NCBI GenBank assembly: GCA_963769435.1
Contig: CAVYLN010000001.1
Span: 868,001-932,000, forward strand
Length of the DNA: 64,000 bases
Direction: 5' to 3'
DNA from: JADKAV01 sp963769435
GTDB lineage: Bacteria; Actinomycetota; Actinomycetes; S36-B12; UBA10799
Position 1 is the stretch's first letter; every line of letters begins with the position of its first letter. This document shows positions 9,017 to 17,214 of this stretch, piece after piece. Made by a program: the position numbers and the translations under genes. The notes beneath the pieces were generated by a model. That model was not told the DNA's origin, ran no database searches, and was given only the letters and a program-made list of their open reading frames with translations.

Positions 9017-10129
9017 ATGGACATCGACACCGGCCCGGACACACTCGAAGTCCTCGTGGACGGCATCGACCTCGCTGAGAGGGCGCTGCGGACCGCGCAG
9101 GCAGAGCGCCTCTCTGCCATCTACGCCCTGCATCGCAGCGTGCCCACCGATCGTTCCTCCGCCGCCTGCGACGCGGTGGTCGCCGAGATCGCCACGAGTC
9201 TGACGATCTCAACGCGCTCCGCGTCGCGACTGTACGACGAGGCGTTCGTGATCTGCGAGCGCCCCGGCGTGTGGGCCGCGCTGCGCGCTGGGCGCATCGA
9301 TCTGAGCCGGGCCAAGCTCATCGTCACCCTGCTGCCGACCAGCGATCTCGCGTTGCGCTGGGAGGCCGCCGCGGTCGACTACGCGGCGGCCCACACCGCC
9401 CATCAGTTGCGCCGCTGGCTGCTTGCCCGACTGCCCGACGGTGACTCCACTGCGCGGACGAGCGCCTTCGACCGACGCTGCGTGCGGATCGAACCCGACC
9501 GTGACGGCATGACAGACGTCTATGCATACCTTCCCGCGGAGGTCGCCGAGGCTCTCTTCACCACTCTGGACAACCTGGCCCGCGACAACACGGTGCCCGA
9601 CGATGACCGCACGCTGGACCAGCGCCGGGCGGATGCGGTCTGCGACCTGCTCGATGACCGGACTACCGTCACCACGACCGTCAGCGTGGTTCTGCCCACC
9701 TCCGGGATCGGGGCCACCGTCAACGAAACCCCTGTGCCGTGGTCCAGCGCCTGGCAACTGGCGTGCCGCACGAACGCTAGCTGGTTCGCATGGATGGGTG
9801 CCCCCGACGGCCGGATAGTCAACACCTCCCCTGGTCGCTACCGGATTCCGACCGCACTCGCCCGGACCGTGCGCGCCCGCGACCGACACTGCCGATTCCC
9901 GGGCTGCGGCGTTCCCGCGGCCCGCTGCGACCTCGACCACACGATCGCATTCCCCGAAGGGGCCACGACCTTCGACAACCTTCACTGCCTGTGCCGACGC
10001 CACCACCGGATCAAACATCAGACCGGCTGGTCGGTGGTCCACCTGGGGGACAACGAACTCGAATGGACCAGCCCCGCCGGGCGCACCTATCGCACCAAAC
10101 CTCCAGATGCCTTCTCGCACGCGGCTTAG
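9017..10129 (+). CDS. DUF222 / HNH endonuclease-domain protein
   Basis: 370 residues. An N-terminal DUF222 helical region (residues about 10-250) is followed by an HNH nuclease domain near residue 290-345: FPGCGVPAARCDLDHT then CRRHHRIKH, with zinc-type cysteines and the DxDH and HH catalytic pattern. This two-domain family is present in many copies in actinobacteria; its role is not known, though defence or mobile-DNA links are often proposed. A GTG at 9011 is also in frame, but TACATT at 9005-9010 ends exactly 6 bases before the ATG at 9017, which favours a leaderless start there. Confidence 0.88.
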   Translation: MDIDTGPDTLEVLVDGIDLAERALRTAQAERLSAIYALHRSVPTDRSSAACDAVVAEIATSLTISTRSASRLYDEAFVICERPGVWAALRAGRIDLSRAKLIVTLLPTSDLALRWEAAAVDYAAAHTAHQLRRWLLARLPDGDSTARTSAFDRRCVRIEPDRDGMTDVYAYLPAEVAEALFTTLDNLARDNTVPDDDRTLDQRRADAVCDLLDDRTTVTTTVSVVLPTSGIGATVNETPVPWSSAWQLACRTNASWFAWMGAPDGRIVNTSPGRYRIPTALARTVRARDRHCRFPGCGVPAARCDLDHTIAFPEGATTFDNLHCLCRRHHRIKHQTGWSVVHLGDNELEWTSPAGRTYRTKPPDAFSHAA

Positions 10130-10162
10130 GGATTGGCAGGGCCAGAGCTCCGCGCAACCCTC

Positions 10163-10168
10163 TAGTGT
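10163..10168 (+). promoter_or_regulatory. Candidate -10 box for the nucleoside-salvage operon
   Basis: TAGTGT sits 7 bases before the punA GTG. The genes from punA to deoC are on one strand with overlaps or a 12-base gap, so this would drive the whole operon. Confidence 0.5.
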
Positions 10169-10175
10169 GGGGCGC

Positions 10176-10967
10176 GTGACGACACCTGACGAACTCGCTC
10201 GGCAAGCCGCGGACGTCATCGCGCAGCGGACCGGCAACGCAACACACGACGTTGCAGTGGTGCTCGGAAGTGGCTGGTCGGCGGCGGCCGACGCGTTCCC
10301 ACTGGTGGCTGAGATTCCATACCCGGAGATTCCCGGATTCACGGCTTCGGCTGTCGTGGGGCACTCGGGTTTCCTGCGCAGCGTGACCGTCGGCGCCAAG
10401 AGGGTTCTGCTCTTCTCGGGTCGGACGCACTACTACGAAGGGCGCGGGGTGGCCCCGGTCGTACACGGGGTGCGAACGGCGGCGGCCGCCGGTTGCGGTC
10501 AGTTGGTTCTGACGAACGGGTGCGGTGGGCTGAACCCCGAGTGGCCGCCGGGAACCCCCGTGCTGATCGCGGACCATCTCAATCTCACGGCCACCACACC
10601 GTTATTGGGTGCGGACTTCGTGGACCTGACCGAGGTCTACTCCCGCCGCCTTCGCGATCTCGCACGCGGGATCGACCCGACGCTGGACGAGGGGGTCTAT
10701 GCCCAGTTCATCGGCCCGCAGTACGAGACACCCGCGGAAGTCCGGATGGCGGGGATCCTGGGAGCCGACCTCGTCGGCATGTCCACCGTTCTGGAGGCAA
10801 TCGCCGCGAGGTCCGCGGGCCTGGAGATTCTCGGTCTCTCGCTGGTCACGAACGCTGCCGCCGGCCTGACCGGTGAGGCTCTGCATCACGCGGAGGTCCT
10901 GCAGGCCGGCAGGGACGCAGCGGCCCGGATCGCGGGACTGCTGACGGCGATCCTGGAGCAGATGTGA
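10176..10967 (+). CDS. punA: Purine nucleoside phosphorylase
   Basis: 263 residues of the trimeric PNP family, which splits (deoxy)inosine and guanosine with phosphate into base and (deoxy)ribose 1-phosphate. Visible motifs are VVLGSGWS (phosphate loop), GRTHYYEG, GPQYETPAEVRM and the base-pocket region SLVTNAAAG. The open frame extends upstream to 10107, but the GTG at 10176 matches the family start and has TAGTGT (10163-10168) 7 bases before it. It overlaps the next gene by 4 bases (GTGA). M. tuberculosis has the same pair (deoD-pmmB, Rv3307-Rv3308) near lpdA. Confidence 0.92.
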   Translation: MTTPDELARQAADVIAQRTGNATHDVAVVLGSGWSAAADAFPLVAEIPYPEIPGFTASAVVGHSGFLRSVTVGAKRVLLFSGRTHYYEGRGVAPVVHGVRTAAAAGCGQLVLTNGCGGLNPEWPPGTPVLIADHLNLTATTPLLGADFVDLTEVYSRRLRDLARGIDPTLDEGVYAQFIGPQYETPAEVRMAGILGADLVGMSTVLEAIAARSAGLEILGLSLVTNAAAGLTGEALHHAEVLQAGRDAAARIAGLLTAILEQM

Positions 10968-12583
10968 GCCTCGTCGATCAGGCCCGCGACTGGCTGGCGC
11001 AGGATCCCGATCCGCAGACCCGCGCGCAGTTGCAGGCCTGGATCGATACCGGCGACGAGGAGCGGCTCGCCGCTGCGTTCGCCGGCCCGCTCGCGTTCGG
11101 CACCGCAGGACTGCGGGGACCGCTGGGCCCGGGTCCGGCGGCCATGAACCACATCGTGGTGGCCCGCGCCGCCGCCGGCCTCGCCCAGTACATCAAGGAC
11201 ACCGGTGGGGACACGATCGTCATCGGCTACGACGCGCGGCGGAACTCACAGGCGTTCGCTGAACTCACTGCATCCGTAGCCGCCGGGGCCGGTCTCACCG
11301 CTGAGGTCCTGCCGCGGCGACTACCCACCCCGGTACTGGCCTACGCGATCAAAGCCCGGGGCGCCGACGCCGGCGTGGTGGTGACCGCCAGCCACAACCC
11401 CCCGCAGGACAACGGCTACAAGGTGTATCTGGGTGACGGCATGCAGATCGTCTCCCCCGCCGACGCGGAGATCTCGGCGCGTATCGCCGCGCAGCCGCGA
11501 TACGACCTGATCCCGCAGTCCGACGACTGGGTCACGCTCGGCGAACAGATCGTGGACGACTACCTCGCGCGTGCGGTGAGTCTGGCAGATCCCGAGAAGA
11601 CGCGAGGCGCACACCTCACCGTCGTGTACTCCGCGATGCATGGCGTCGGCGGGGGGCTGTTCGAAGCGGTCTGTGGGCAACTGGGCTTCGTCGACCTGCA
11701 TCCGGTCGCTGAACAGTTCGAGCCGGATGCCGGCTTCCCCACCGTCGCGTTCCCGAATCCGGAAGAGCCCGGCGCGATGGATCTTGCACTGGAGATGGCT
11801 GAGCGCGTTCGGGCGGACCTCATCATCGCCAACGACCCGGACGCTGACCGATGCGCGGTAGGCATCGCGACCCCGGACGGCTACCGCATGCTGCGCGGCG
11901 ACGAGGTCGGCGTTCTGCTGGGCTGGTGGACCGCGACCCGGGCACCTGCCTCCGGTTCCCTGGTCACCACCATCGTGTCCAGTTCCATGCTCGCCTCCGT
12001 GGCACGTTCCGCGGGTCTGGGGTTCCGGCAGACCCTGACCGGATTCAAGTGGATCACCCGACCCGATGACATCGTGTTCGGCTACGAGGAGGCACTGGGC
12101 TACTGCGTCGACCCGGCCGCCGTGCGCGACAAGGACGGGATCACCGCATCGGTGCGCATCCTCGAACTCGCCGCACACCTGCAGACGCACAGCCGGACAC
12201 TCGGCGACCAGCTCGATGCGCTGGCCGCCGAACACGGGGTCTATCTGACCGACCAGATCAGCATCCGGGTTTCGGACCTGGCCGACCGGGACCGCGCACT
12301 GGCGGCGCTGACGGCGGCTCCAGGGGACGCGATCGCCGACCTCGCCGACGTGATCGATCTGACCGACAGCGCCGCGACCGGCCTGCCGCCGACCGAGGGA
12401 CTTCGGCTGAACCTGCGTGGGGGTGGGCGCGTGATCGCACGGCCGAGCGGTACCGAAGCCAAGCTGAAGGTCTACCTCGAGGTGATCGAGCACAGTGGCG
12501 ACCCGGCACGGGATGCGAACAGAGCCCGGCAGCGCATGTCGACTCTGCGGGCCGGGCTGGAATCGTTCCTGGCCGACACATGA
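10964..12583 (+). CDS. pmmB: Phosphohexomutase/phosphopentomutase-type enzyme (PmmB family)
   Basis: 539 residues of the alpha-D-phosphohexomutase superfamily. It has GTAGLRGPLGPGP near the N-terminus, the phosphoserine loop TASHNPPQDNGYKVY, the metal loop NDPDADRCAVG, the sugar loop GYEEALGY and the phosphate-binding RPSGTEAKLKVY at the C-terminus, so all four functional loops are intact. Placed between punA and deoC, it most likely interconverts (deoxy)ribose 1-phosphate and 5-phosphate, although the family also acts on glucose or mannose phosphates. It overlaps punA (GTGA) and the RNase gene (ATGA) by 4 bases each. Confidence 0.9.
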   Translation: MSLVDQARDWLAQDPDPQTRAQLQAWIDTGDEERLAAAFAGPLAFGTAGLRGPLGPGPAAMNHIVVARAAAGLAQYIKDTGGDTIVIGYDARRNSQAFAELTASVAAGAGLTAEVLPRRLPTPVLAYAIKARGADAGVVVTASHNPPQDNGYKVYLGDGMQIVSPADAEISARIAAQPRYDLIPQSDDWVTLGEQIVDDYLARAVSLADPEKTRGAHLTVVYSAMHGVGGGLFEAVCGQLGFVDLHPVAEQFEPDAGFPTVAFPNPEEPGAMDLALEMAERVRADLIIANDPDADRCAVGIATPDGYRMLRGDEVGVLLGWWTATRAPASGSLVTTIVSSSMLASVARSAGLGFRQTLTGFKWITRPDDIVFGYEEALGYCVDPAAVRDKDGITASVRILELAAHLQTHSRTLGDQLDALAAEHGVYLTDQISIRVSDLADRDRALAALTAAPGDAIADLADVIDLTDSAATGLPPTEGLRLNLRGGGRVIARPSGTEAKLKVYLEVIEHSGDPARDANRARQRMSTLRAGLESFLADT

Positions 12584-13026
12584 GGAACTCCAAGGCACTC
12601 GTGGCGGTCGGCGCCCTTGTCGTGCTGGCCGGATGGCTCTTCGTCACCATCACCGGCGGTGGGTCCGTCGGCGATGCGACAGCCACCGCCACCGTCTCCG
12701 CCTCGGCCACCCTGGTCGACGAAGGCCGAAGTGGCGCCTCGACCAGCGGTTTGCCGACGGTCGTCCTCAGCGCCCTTCCACCCCAGGCGCAGGCCACGCA
12801 CGAGATCGTTCTGGCCGGCGGCCCCTTCCCCTACCCCCAGGACGACGGCACCTTCGGCAATCGCGAGGGAATCCTTCCCGACCAGGCGTACGGCTGGTAC
12901 CGCGAGTACACCATCGAGACCCCAGGCTCCCCGGATCGAGGGCCACGGCGTTTCGTGGTCGGCGAGGATGGTGTCTTCTTCTACACCGACGACCACTACA
13001 ACTCCTTCCGAGAGGTGATCGAATGA
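12580..13026 (+). CDS. Membrane-anchored or secreted guanyl-specific ribonuclease (RNase Sa / barnase family)
   Basis: 148 residues. Residues 6-26 form a hydrophobic export or anchor segment; 27-58 is a Ser/Thr/Ala-rich linker; 62-148 is a complete microbial RNase (N1/T1/barnase superfamily) domain closely resembling Streptomyces RNase Sa (LSALPPQA, GGPFPY, NREGILP, YREYTIETPG, DDHYNSF). The catalytic residues of RNase Sa are present: Glu109 (Glu54), Arg120 (Arg65), Arg124 (Arg69) and His139 (His85). There is no cysteine at all, so the RNase Sa disulfide is missing. The ATG overlaps the mutase stop, and its own stop overlaps the barstar start (ATGA). It could degrade extracellular RNA for the salvage enzymes encoded around it, or act as a toxin. 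Confidence 0.9.
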   Translation: MRNSKALVAVGALVVLAGWLFVTITGGGSVGDATATATVSASATLVDEGRSGASTSGLPTVVLSALPPQAQATHEIVLAGGPFPYPQDDGTFGNREGILPDQAYGWYREYTIETPGSPDRGPRRFVVGEDGVFFYTDDHYNSFREVIE

Positions 13027-13667
13027 CCGCACCAGAGGTGGTCGTCCTGGACACCCGTCACGCCCGCGACAAGCGGTCCTTCCTCCAGGCGTGCGCCCGA
13101 GCGCTCGACTTCCCCGAGTACTTCGGCGGCAACTGGGATGCGTTCGCGGACTGCCTCGGGGACTTCGCGACCGGGCACAGCCCTGTCTTGGTGATCTGGA
13201 CGGGCGCCTCCGTACTACCTCCCGAGGACCGCGACACCGCGATGTCGATCATGGCCGAGCGGTTCGTCGACGGGGCGGATCTACTCGTGGTGGACGATGT
13301 CATGACTCCCCCACAGCCGGACTTCGCACTCGATCATGTCCTCGTGGCGATCCCACGTGGTGGGGAGCAGCGGGCCCGGGATTACTGGATTGGAGTGGTG
13401 GGACTCACCGAGACCCCCAAGCCGTTGGCCCTGGCCTCACGCGGCGGCCTGTGGCTCACCGGGGACGCACTCAACCTGCACGTCGGCATCGACCCAGACT
13501 TCCGCCCCGCGACGAAAGCTCACCCCGCGGTGATGGTCCGGGACTTCGACGCACTGGCCGAACGCCTGCGGCGGGCGGGCTACGCGATCATGACGAACCA
13601 GGATTCACCCCGTCGATTCCACACCGAGGACCCGTTCGGCAACCGCCTCGAGTACATCGCATTCTGA
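13023..13667 (+). CDS. Barstar-like ribonuclease inhibitor fused to a VOC (glyoxalase-like) domain
   Basis: 214 residues in one open frame. Residues 5-90 are a full barstar domain. The stretch PEYFGGNWDAFADCL aligns with the barstar barnase-binding helix, and Asp39 and Asp43 stand at the positions of barstar Asp35 and Asp39. Residues about 102-214 are a full vicinal-oxygen-chelate domain (LDHVLVAIPRG, WLTGDALNLHVGI, DPFGNRLEYIAF). The join (VMTPPQPDFA) contains no obvious frame error. The start overlaps the RNase stop by 4 bases, so inhibitor and enzyme are made together. The barstar part should protect the cytosol from the RNase; the role of the VOC part is unknown. Confidence 0.88.
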   Translation: MTAPEVVVLDTRHARDKRSFLQACARALDFPEYFGGNWDAFADCLGDFATGHSPVLVIWTGASVLPPEDRDTAMSIMAERFVDGADLLVVDDVMTPPQPDFALDHVLVAIPRGGEQRARDYWIGVVGLTETPKPLALASRGGLWLTGDALNLHVGIDPDFRPATKAHPAVMVRDFDALAERLRRAGYAIMTNQDSPRRFHTEDPFGNRLEYIAF

Positions 13668-13679
13668 CCGGAGGAACCA

Positions 13680-14351
13680 ATGATCACCCCAGCACAACTG
13701 GCCGGCATGGTCGACCACACGATCCTGAAACCGGAGACGACGCCTGCCGAGGTGGAGGCCCATTGCCGCGAGGCCATCGACCTGGGCGTGTTCAGCGTCT
13801 GTGTATCCCCCTCGTTCCTGCCGATCCCGCAGGAGTGGCTGCACGGCGTCGCGGTGGCGACAGTGTGCGGCTTCCCCAGCGGCAAGCACACGCGCGAGAT
13901 CAAGGCGACCGAAGCCACGCAGTCCGTGGCCCTGGGTGCGCAGGAGGTCGACATGGTGATCGATATCGGCAACGCGATCGCCGGCGACTGGCCAGGCGTG
14001 CGTTCGGATGTTTCGGCCGTGCGCGAGGCCATCCCCGGCGCCGTACTCAAGGTGATCATCGAGTCGGCAGCCCTTTCGGACCAGCAGATCATCGAGGTCT
14101 GCAGGATCTGCGCTGACGCCGGTGCCGACTTCGTCAAGACGTCAACGGGATTCCACCCTGCCGGCGGTGCCACCACACACGCCGTTGAACTCATGCGTCG
14201 CACCGTCGGCAGCGCTCTGGGCGTCAAGGCCAGCGGAGGGATCCGCACGTGGGACGCCGCGGTCTCGATGGTCGAGGCGGGCGCGTCACGGCTCGGGCTG
14301 TCGGGCACGGGTGCGGTTCTCGCGGGGGGAACATCCACCAGCGACTACTGA
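13680..14351 (+). CDS. deoC: Deoxyribose-phosphate aldolase
   Basis: 223 residues, class I aldolase that splits 2-deoxyribose 5-phosphate into glyceraldehyde 3-phosphate and acetaldehyde. The Schiff-base lysine is Lys153 in FVKTSTGF; VDHTILKP near the N-terminus, CGFPSGKH and VKASGGIRT are family motifs. A ribosome site GGAGGAA precedes the ATG. It closes the punA-mutase-RNase-barstar operon and completes the route from deoxynucleosides to central carbon. Confidence 0.95.
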   Translation: MITPAQLAGMVDHTILKPETTPAEVEAHCREAIDLGVFSVCVSPSFLPIPQEWLHGVAVATVCGFPSGKHTREIKATEATQSVALGAQEVDMVIDIGNAIAGDWPGVRSDVSAVREAIPGAVLKVIIESAALSDQQIIEVCRICADAGADFVKTSTGFHPAGGATTHAVELMRRTVGSALGVKASGGIRTWDAAVSMVEAGASRLGLSGTGAVLAGGTSTSDY

Positions 14352-14387
14352 GCGGAGAACCCTTCAAATCCGCCGACCGTACGCGGG

Positions 14388-14393
14388 TACACT
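14388..14393 (+). promoter_or_regulatory. Candidate -10 box upstream of the cold shock gene
   Basis: TACACT is about 50 bases before the start codon, leaving a leader of about 43 bases that carries the AAGGAG ribosome site. The -35 match is poor (TTCAAA with 19-base spacing). Confidence 0.35.
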
Positions 14394-14442
14394 GCTGTCT
14401 TTGACCAGAATGTCTTTGACCCGATCTCTAAGGAGCGCACGC

Positions 14443-14826
14443 ATGCCAGCCGGCACAGTCAAGTGGTTCGACGCCGAGAAGGGTTTCGGTTTCCTGGCCG
14501 CTGAGGATGGCGACGAGGTCTTCGTGCACGTCAGCGCTCTGGAGCCGGGCGTCACGACGCTGCGCCCCGGGTCCCGCGTCGAGTTCGGTGTCGTGGACGG
14601 CCGTCGCGGCAAGCAGGCACTTTCAGTCACGCTGCTCGGCCCCGCCGTCAGCGTCGCGAAGGCGCGACGACGCCCCGCCGAAGAGATGAGCCCGGTCGTC
14701 GAGGACCTCATCAAGCTGCTGGACTCGATGGGTGGCCAACTGCGCAGCGGTCGCTACCCCGACGATGCGAAGGCCGCCAAGACCGCGCAACTGCTGCGGG
14801 CGGTCGCCGACCAACTCGACGTCTAG
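14443..14826 (+). CDS. Cold shock protein with C-terminal extension
   Basis: 127 residues. Residues 1-66 are a cold shock domain with the RNA-binding motifs GTVKWFDAEKGFGFL (RNP1-like) and EVFVHVSAL (RNP2-like). A further ~60 residues are helical and charged, unlike the short CspA proteins but as in the longer actinobacterial CspB type. A good ribosome site (AAGGAG) fixes the ATG. Its 3' end overlaps the convergent DUF2771 gene by 4 bases. Confidence 0.92.
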   Translation: MPAGTVKWFDAEKGFGFLAAEDGDEVFVHVSALEPGVTTLRPGSRVEFGVVDGRRGKQALSVTLLGPAVSVAKARRRPAEEMSPVVEDLIKLLDSMGGQLRSGRYPDDAKAAKTAQLLRAVADQLDV

Positions 14827-15263
14827 GGACGCACGTCCAGGCGGACCGCCCAGACGCCCTTCTCCTCACCCTCCGAAACGATCGCCAGCGGGTACCCCTG
14901 CGGTGACGCCGGAACCCGCGGGAAGCTGAAGCGGAAGTAGGTCTCCGTGAGGGTGTCCTGGGTCAGTCGCTGTCCCGCGATGGAGGGGTACCAGCCCTGC
15001 TCGGCGATCGACGGATCAACGCTGATGCCCACAACTTTCTCAGGAACGACTGTCAGGCTCTTCGTCTGACCCTCGGCGGCACGCTGTCCGGCCTCGGTGA
15101 TGCACTCCTGGGCGTCGATCTGCCCATCCCAACTGAAGCAGGTGGGCGCGACCCACTGTGATGACGTGCCGGAGAACACGGTGACCCGCGGCGGAGGCTT
15201 CTCGCAGGAGGCAAGCGCCGTCGTCGCCAGTGCCGCCAGCACCACAACAGCCAACTTCTTCAT
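14823..15263 (-). CDS. DUF2771-like lipoprotein
   Basis: 146 residues with a lipoprotein signal: a hydrophobic stretch followed by ALASC, so Cys19 or so would be lipid-modified. The mature part has further cysteines (PTCFSW, DAQECI). It overlaps the DUF3027 gene by 4 bases. The cold shock-DUF2771-DUF3027-DUF2530 order is the one common in actinobacteria such as Streptomyces; none of the DUF genes has a known function. Confidence 0.78.
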   Translation of the reverse strand: MKKLAVVVLAALATTALASCEKPPPRVTVFSGTSSQWVAPTCFSWDGQIDAQECITEAGQRAAEGQTKSLTVVPEKVVGISVDPSIAEQGWYPSIAGQRLTQDTLTETYFRFSFPRVPASPQGYPLAIVSEGEEKGVWAVRLDVRP

Positions 15264-16300
15264 CTGTTCTCCTCCTGGCCAGACTCCTGCGGCACGTCCG
15301 GTGCCTGAGGCGGATCTGTTGGTGCGGGCTCATCCGACTGCGCGGCGGCCTCCGCTGCCGCAGGGGCCTGCTCGGTGGCGGGGGCCTCGCTCTGCCGCGG
15401 GGGCCTGCTCGGTGGCGGGGGCCTCTCGGCCGCGGGGGCCTGCTCGGCCGCGGGGGCCTGCTCGGCTGGGGCCTCTCGCTCGGGGCCTCCTCCGTCGCAG
15501 GGGCCTCCTCTGCGACCACGCGTCGAGAGGTCGTCGAATCCGACCTCGTCGATCACGGTTTCGGCCACACCCACTGAGGCCGCTTCTCGCGTCTCACTGT
15601 GCGCACCGCACCCGAAGTTGAGAGCGACGACCCGCCCATCGGCCGGGGAGTAGCCGTTCGCGCAGACCCCGAAGCCCTGACCCAACGGGCCCCCCAAGAG
15701 CATCAGGAAGCCGCAGGTAGAGCATTCCAGGTCGGTTGCCCGCGCGGTTGAGGCCTTGGGCCCCATCTCCCGATACCAGCGCTGCGCGGCGTCACGTCGC
15801 CCCTCGGGGCTGAGCATCCGCTCCCTGCCCAGGCCCAGTTCCCACTGCTCGGGACGCAACTGTTCTTCAGGTTCCTGCACGTCGTTCTCGGCCATCCCGG
15901 GGATCAGCCTCGCGTCGTCCGCCTCGGTGACCATGACGTCTCCCGGGCCGAGATCGCCGGACTCGATGCGCTGTTTCCAGGGCACCCAGGCCGGAGCAAG
16001 CAGTGCGTCACCGGCGGGCAGGAGTGCTGTCTCGTCGACAGTCACCTGGTCGCTGTCCGGCGGACGGGTCAAGGTGACCGCCCAGCGCCATCCCGTGTAG
16101 CCGGGAACATGTCCGCTGAAGAAGTGTGTGACGACCAACGGCCCCTCGGCGATCACATCCACGTGGTCTCCGACGAGCGCAGCGCCGGCCTCTTCCAGCA
16201 GTGCATCGCGGGCCACCGCCACAGCATCGGCGCAGACCGGGTCGAGGTCCCAGTCCACAGGTGCCTGCCGGACCGAGATCCTCCGGCGCGTGCTCTTCAC
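15260..16300 (-). CDS. DUF3027 family protein with repetitive Ala/Pro/Glu tail
   Basis: 346 residues. The conserved part runs from VDWDLDPVCADAVAVARD through GWRWAVTLTRPPDSDQVTVDET and PAWVPWKQRIESGDLGPGD to a cysteine-containing region (ECSTCGF, GVCANG, FGCGAHSE) that may bind zinc. The last ~85 residues are AEQAPA-type repeats that switch between frames several times, so single-base errors are likely in bases 15310-15530 and the exact tail is uncertain. An alternative start is the ATG at 16343 (MSEQQDD), which overlaps the DUF2530 stop but is in another frame and would need one base change. Function unknown. Confidence 0.75.
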   Translation of the reverse strand: MKSTRRRISVRQAPVDWDLDPVCADAVAVARDALLEEAGAALVGDHVDVIAEGPLVVTHFFSGHVPGYTGWRWAVTLTRPPDSDQVTVDETALLPAGDALLAPAWVPWKQRIESGDLGPGDVMVTEADDARLIPGMAENDVQEPEEQLRPEQWELGLGRERMLSPEGRRDAAQRWYREMGPKASTARATDLECSTCGFLMLLGGPLGQGFGVCANGYSPADGRVVALNFGCGAHSETREAASVGVAETVIDEVGFDDLSTRGRRGGPCDGGGPEREAPAEQAPAAEQAPAAERPPPPSRPPRQSEAPATEQAPAAAEAAAQSDEPAPTDPPQAPDVPQESGQEENR

Positions 16301-16335
16301 CGACGACGACGGTCAACAACGTGTCGTCTTGTTGC

Positions 16336-16570
16336 TCACTCATGCGCTTCCCGAACCCGTCGATATGCGGTGCGCCGGCGTGTCGTGTACCAGATTCCAG
16401 CTGCTCCAAGTCCTGCACCGACCACGCACACCGTGAGCCACCACTGCGTGTTGTGGGCCTCAAGTTCGTCCCTGAAGAATGCGAACAGCACGACCGAGAC
16501 CCACCAGCCAAGCCCCGGTCCCCATCTTCACGGCCAGGACCCCGTCCTCGTCCAGGGGCTGCACATCCAC
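16336..16570 (-). CDS. DUF2530-like small membrane protein (one frame change)
   Basis: About 77 residues after repair. The N-terminal part (PLDEDGVLAVKMGTGAWLVG) and the C-terminal part (FFRDELEAHNTQWWLTVCVV, then GIWYTTRRR) are in neighbouring frames; one extra G near 16500 separates them. Two transmembrane segments and a basic end match DUF2530, which sits next to DUF3027 in other actinobacteria. The start is GTG at 16570 or 16564. Function unknown. Confidence 0.62.
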
Positions 16571-16614
16571 CCTCCGACCGTACTACTAGCACGATCCCTG
16601 ACGTCGCGGCGGAG

Positions 16615-16701
16615 TCAGCGAATGGCGGCCAGGACCACCAGCAGGACCAGTAGGCCGAGGAGGACGCCGAGCGTCACACTGCGGCGCGTGCGTGGATCCA
16701 C
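16615..16701 (-). CDS. Possible 28-residue single-pass membrane peptide
   Basis: A GTG-started small frame beginning 2 bases after the stop of the upstream gene. It is VDPRTRRS followed by one strongly hydrophobic helix of leucines and valines ending AAIR. Size, charge pattern and position next to DUF2530 resemble the small transporter-associated proteins annotated there in Streptomyces, but similarity is too short to prove. Confidence 0.4.
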   Translation of the reverse strand: MDPRTRRSVTLGVLLGLLVLLVVLAAIR

Positions 16702-16703
16702 GG

Positions 16704-17153
16704 TCAGGGCGCCCCGGACGACTCAAAGTCGCCCTCACCTTCGACCGCGGACGGGGGCACCTCGGTGGGTTCGACCTCCTCCTCAAGTGGCGGAGAAACG
16801 GTAGTCGGATTCGACGTCGGAGTCTTGGACTGCTTGGTCTGCGTCGGTGTCGGGCTCGTCGCCGTCGGGGACGGTGAGGGCGCCTGCGTCGTGGGTGGGG
16901 CCGTCGTCGGTGTGGATGTGGCCGTCGGCGATTCCGAGATCGAGCGACTGGGAGAGACACTCGGTGACGGCTCGGGCTCCGGGTCGGAACCGCGCGCTGC
17001 CCACAGAGCACCGCCGCCGAGCCCGATGACGATCGCGATCACCACAGCGATGATGATCGGCGCCTTCGAAGGCGTGGGTTCAGGTTCGGGCTCCTGCCCA
17101 CCCGCGGGGGGCATGGCCGTGGTCGGGTAGTCGGGTCCGCCGAAATCGCTCAC
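16704..17153 (-). CDS. Single-pass membrane protein with Ser/Thr/Pro-rich outer region
   Basis: 149 residues, not recognised. Residues 1-30 are cytosolic and proline/glutamate-rich, residues 32-52 form one transmembrane helix (IIIAVVIAIVIGLGGGALWA), and the remaining ~95 residues are low-complexity Ser/Thr/Pro with an acidic end. It resembles a wall-spanning stalk without a functional head domain. Confidence 0.65.
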   Translation of the reverse strand: MSDFGGPDYPTTAMPPAGGQEPEPEPTPSKAPIIIAVVIAIVIGLGGGALWAARGSDPEPEPSPSVSPSRSISESPTATSTPTTAPPTTQAPSPSPTATSPTPTQTKQSKTPTSNPTTVSPPLEEEVEPTEVPPSAVEGEGDFESSGAP

Positions 17154-17214
17154 GCGACAAGGCTATGTCGCCCCTGGATGCAGCACGAACACCGACCTGG
17201 GGTGTTTCACACGG

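Noticed and set aside
10107..10175. Longer purine nucleoside phosphorylase start at 10107
   Set aside because: It lies inside the HNH gene, and the extra residues do not match the family; GTG 10176 has a promoter element.
15300..15520. Separate plus-strand proteins in the Ala/Pro repeat zone
   Set aside because: They are translations of the DUF3027 tail repeats on the wrong strand, without start signals.
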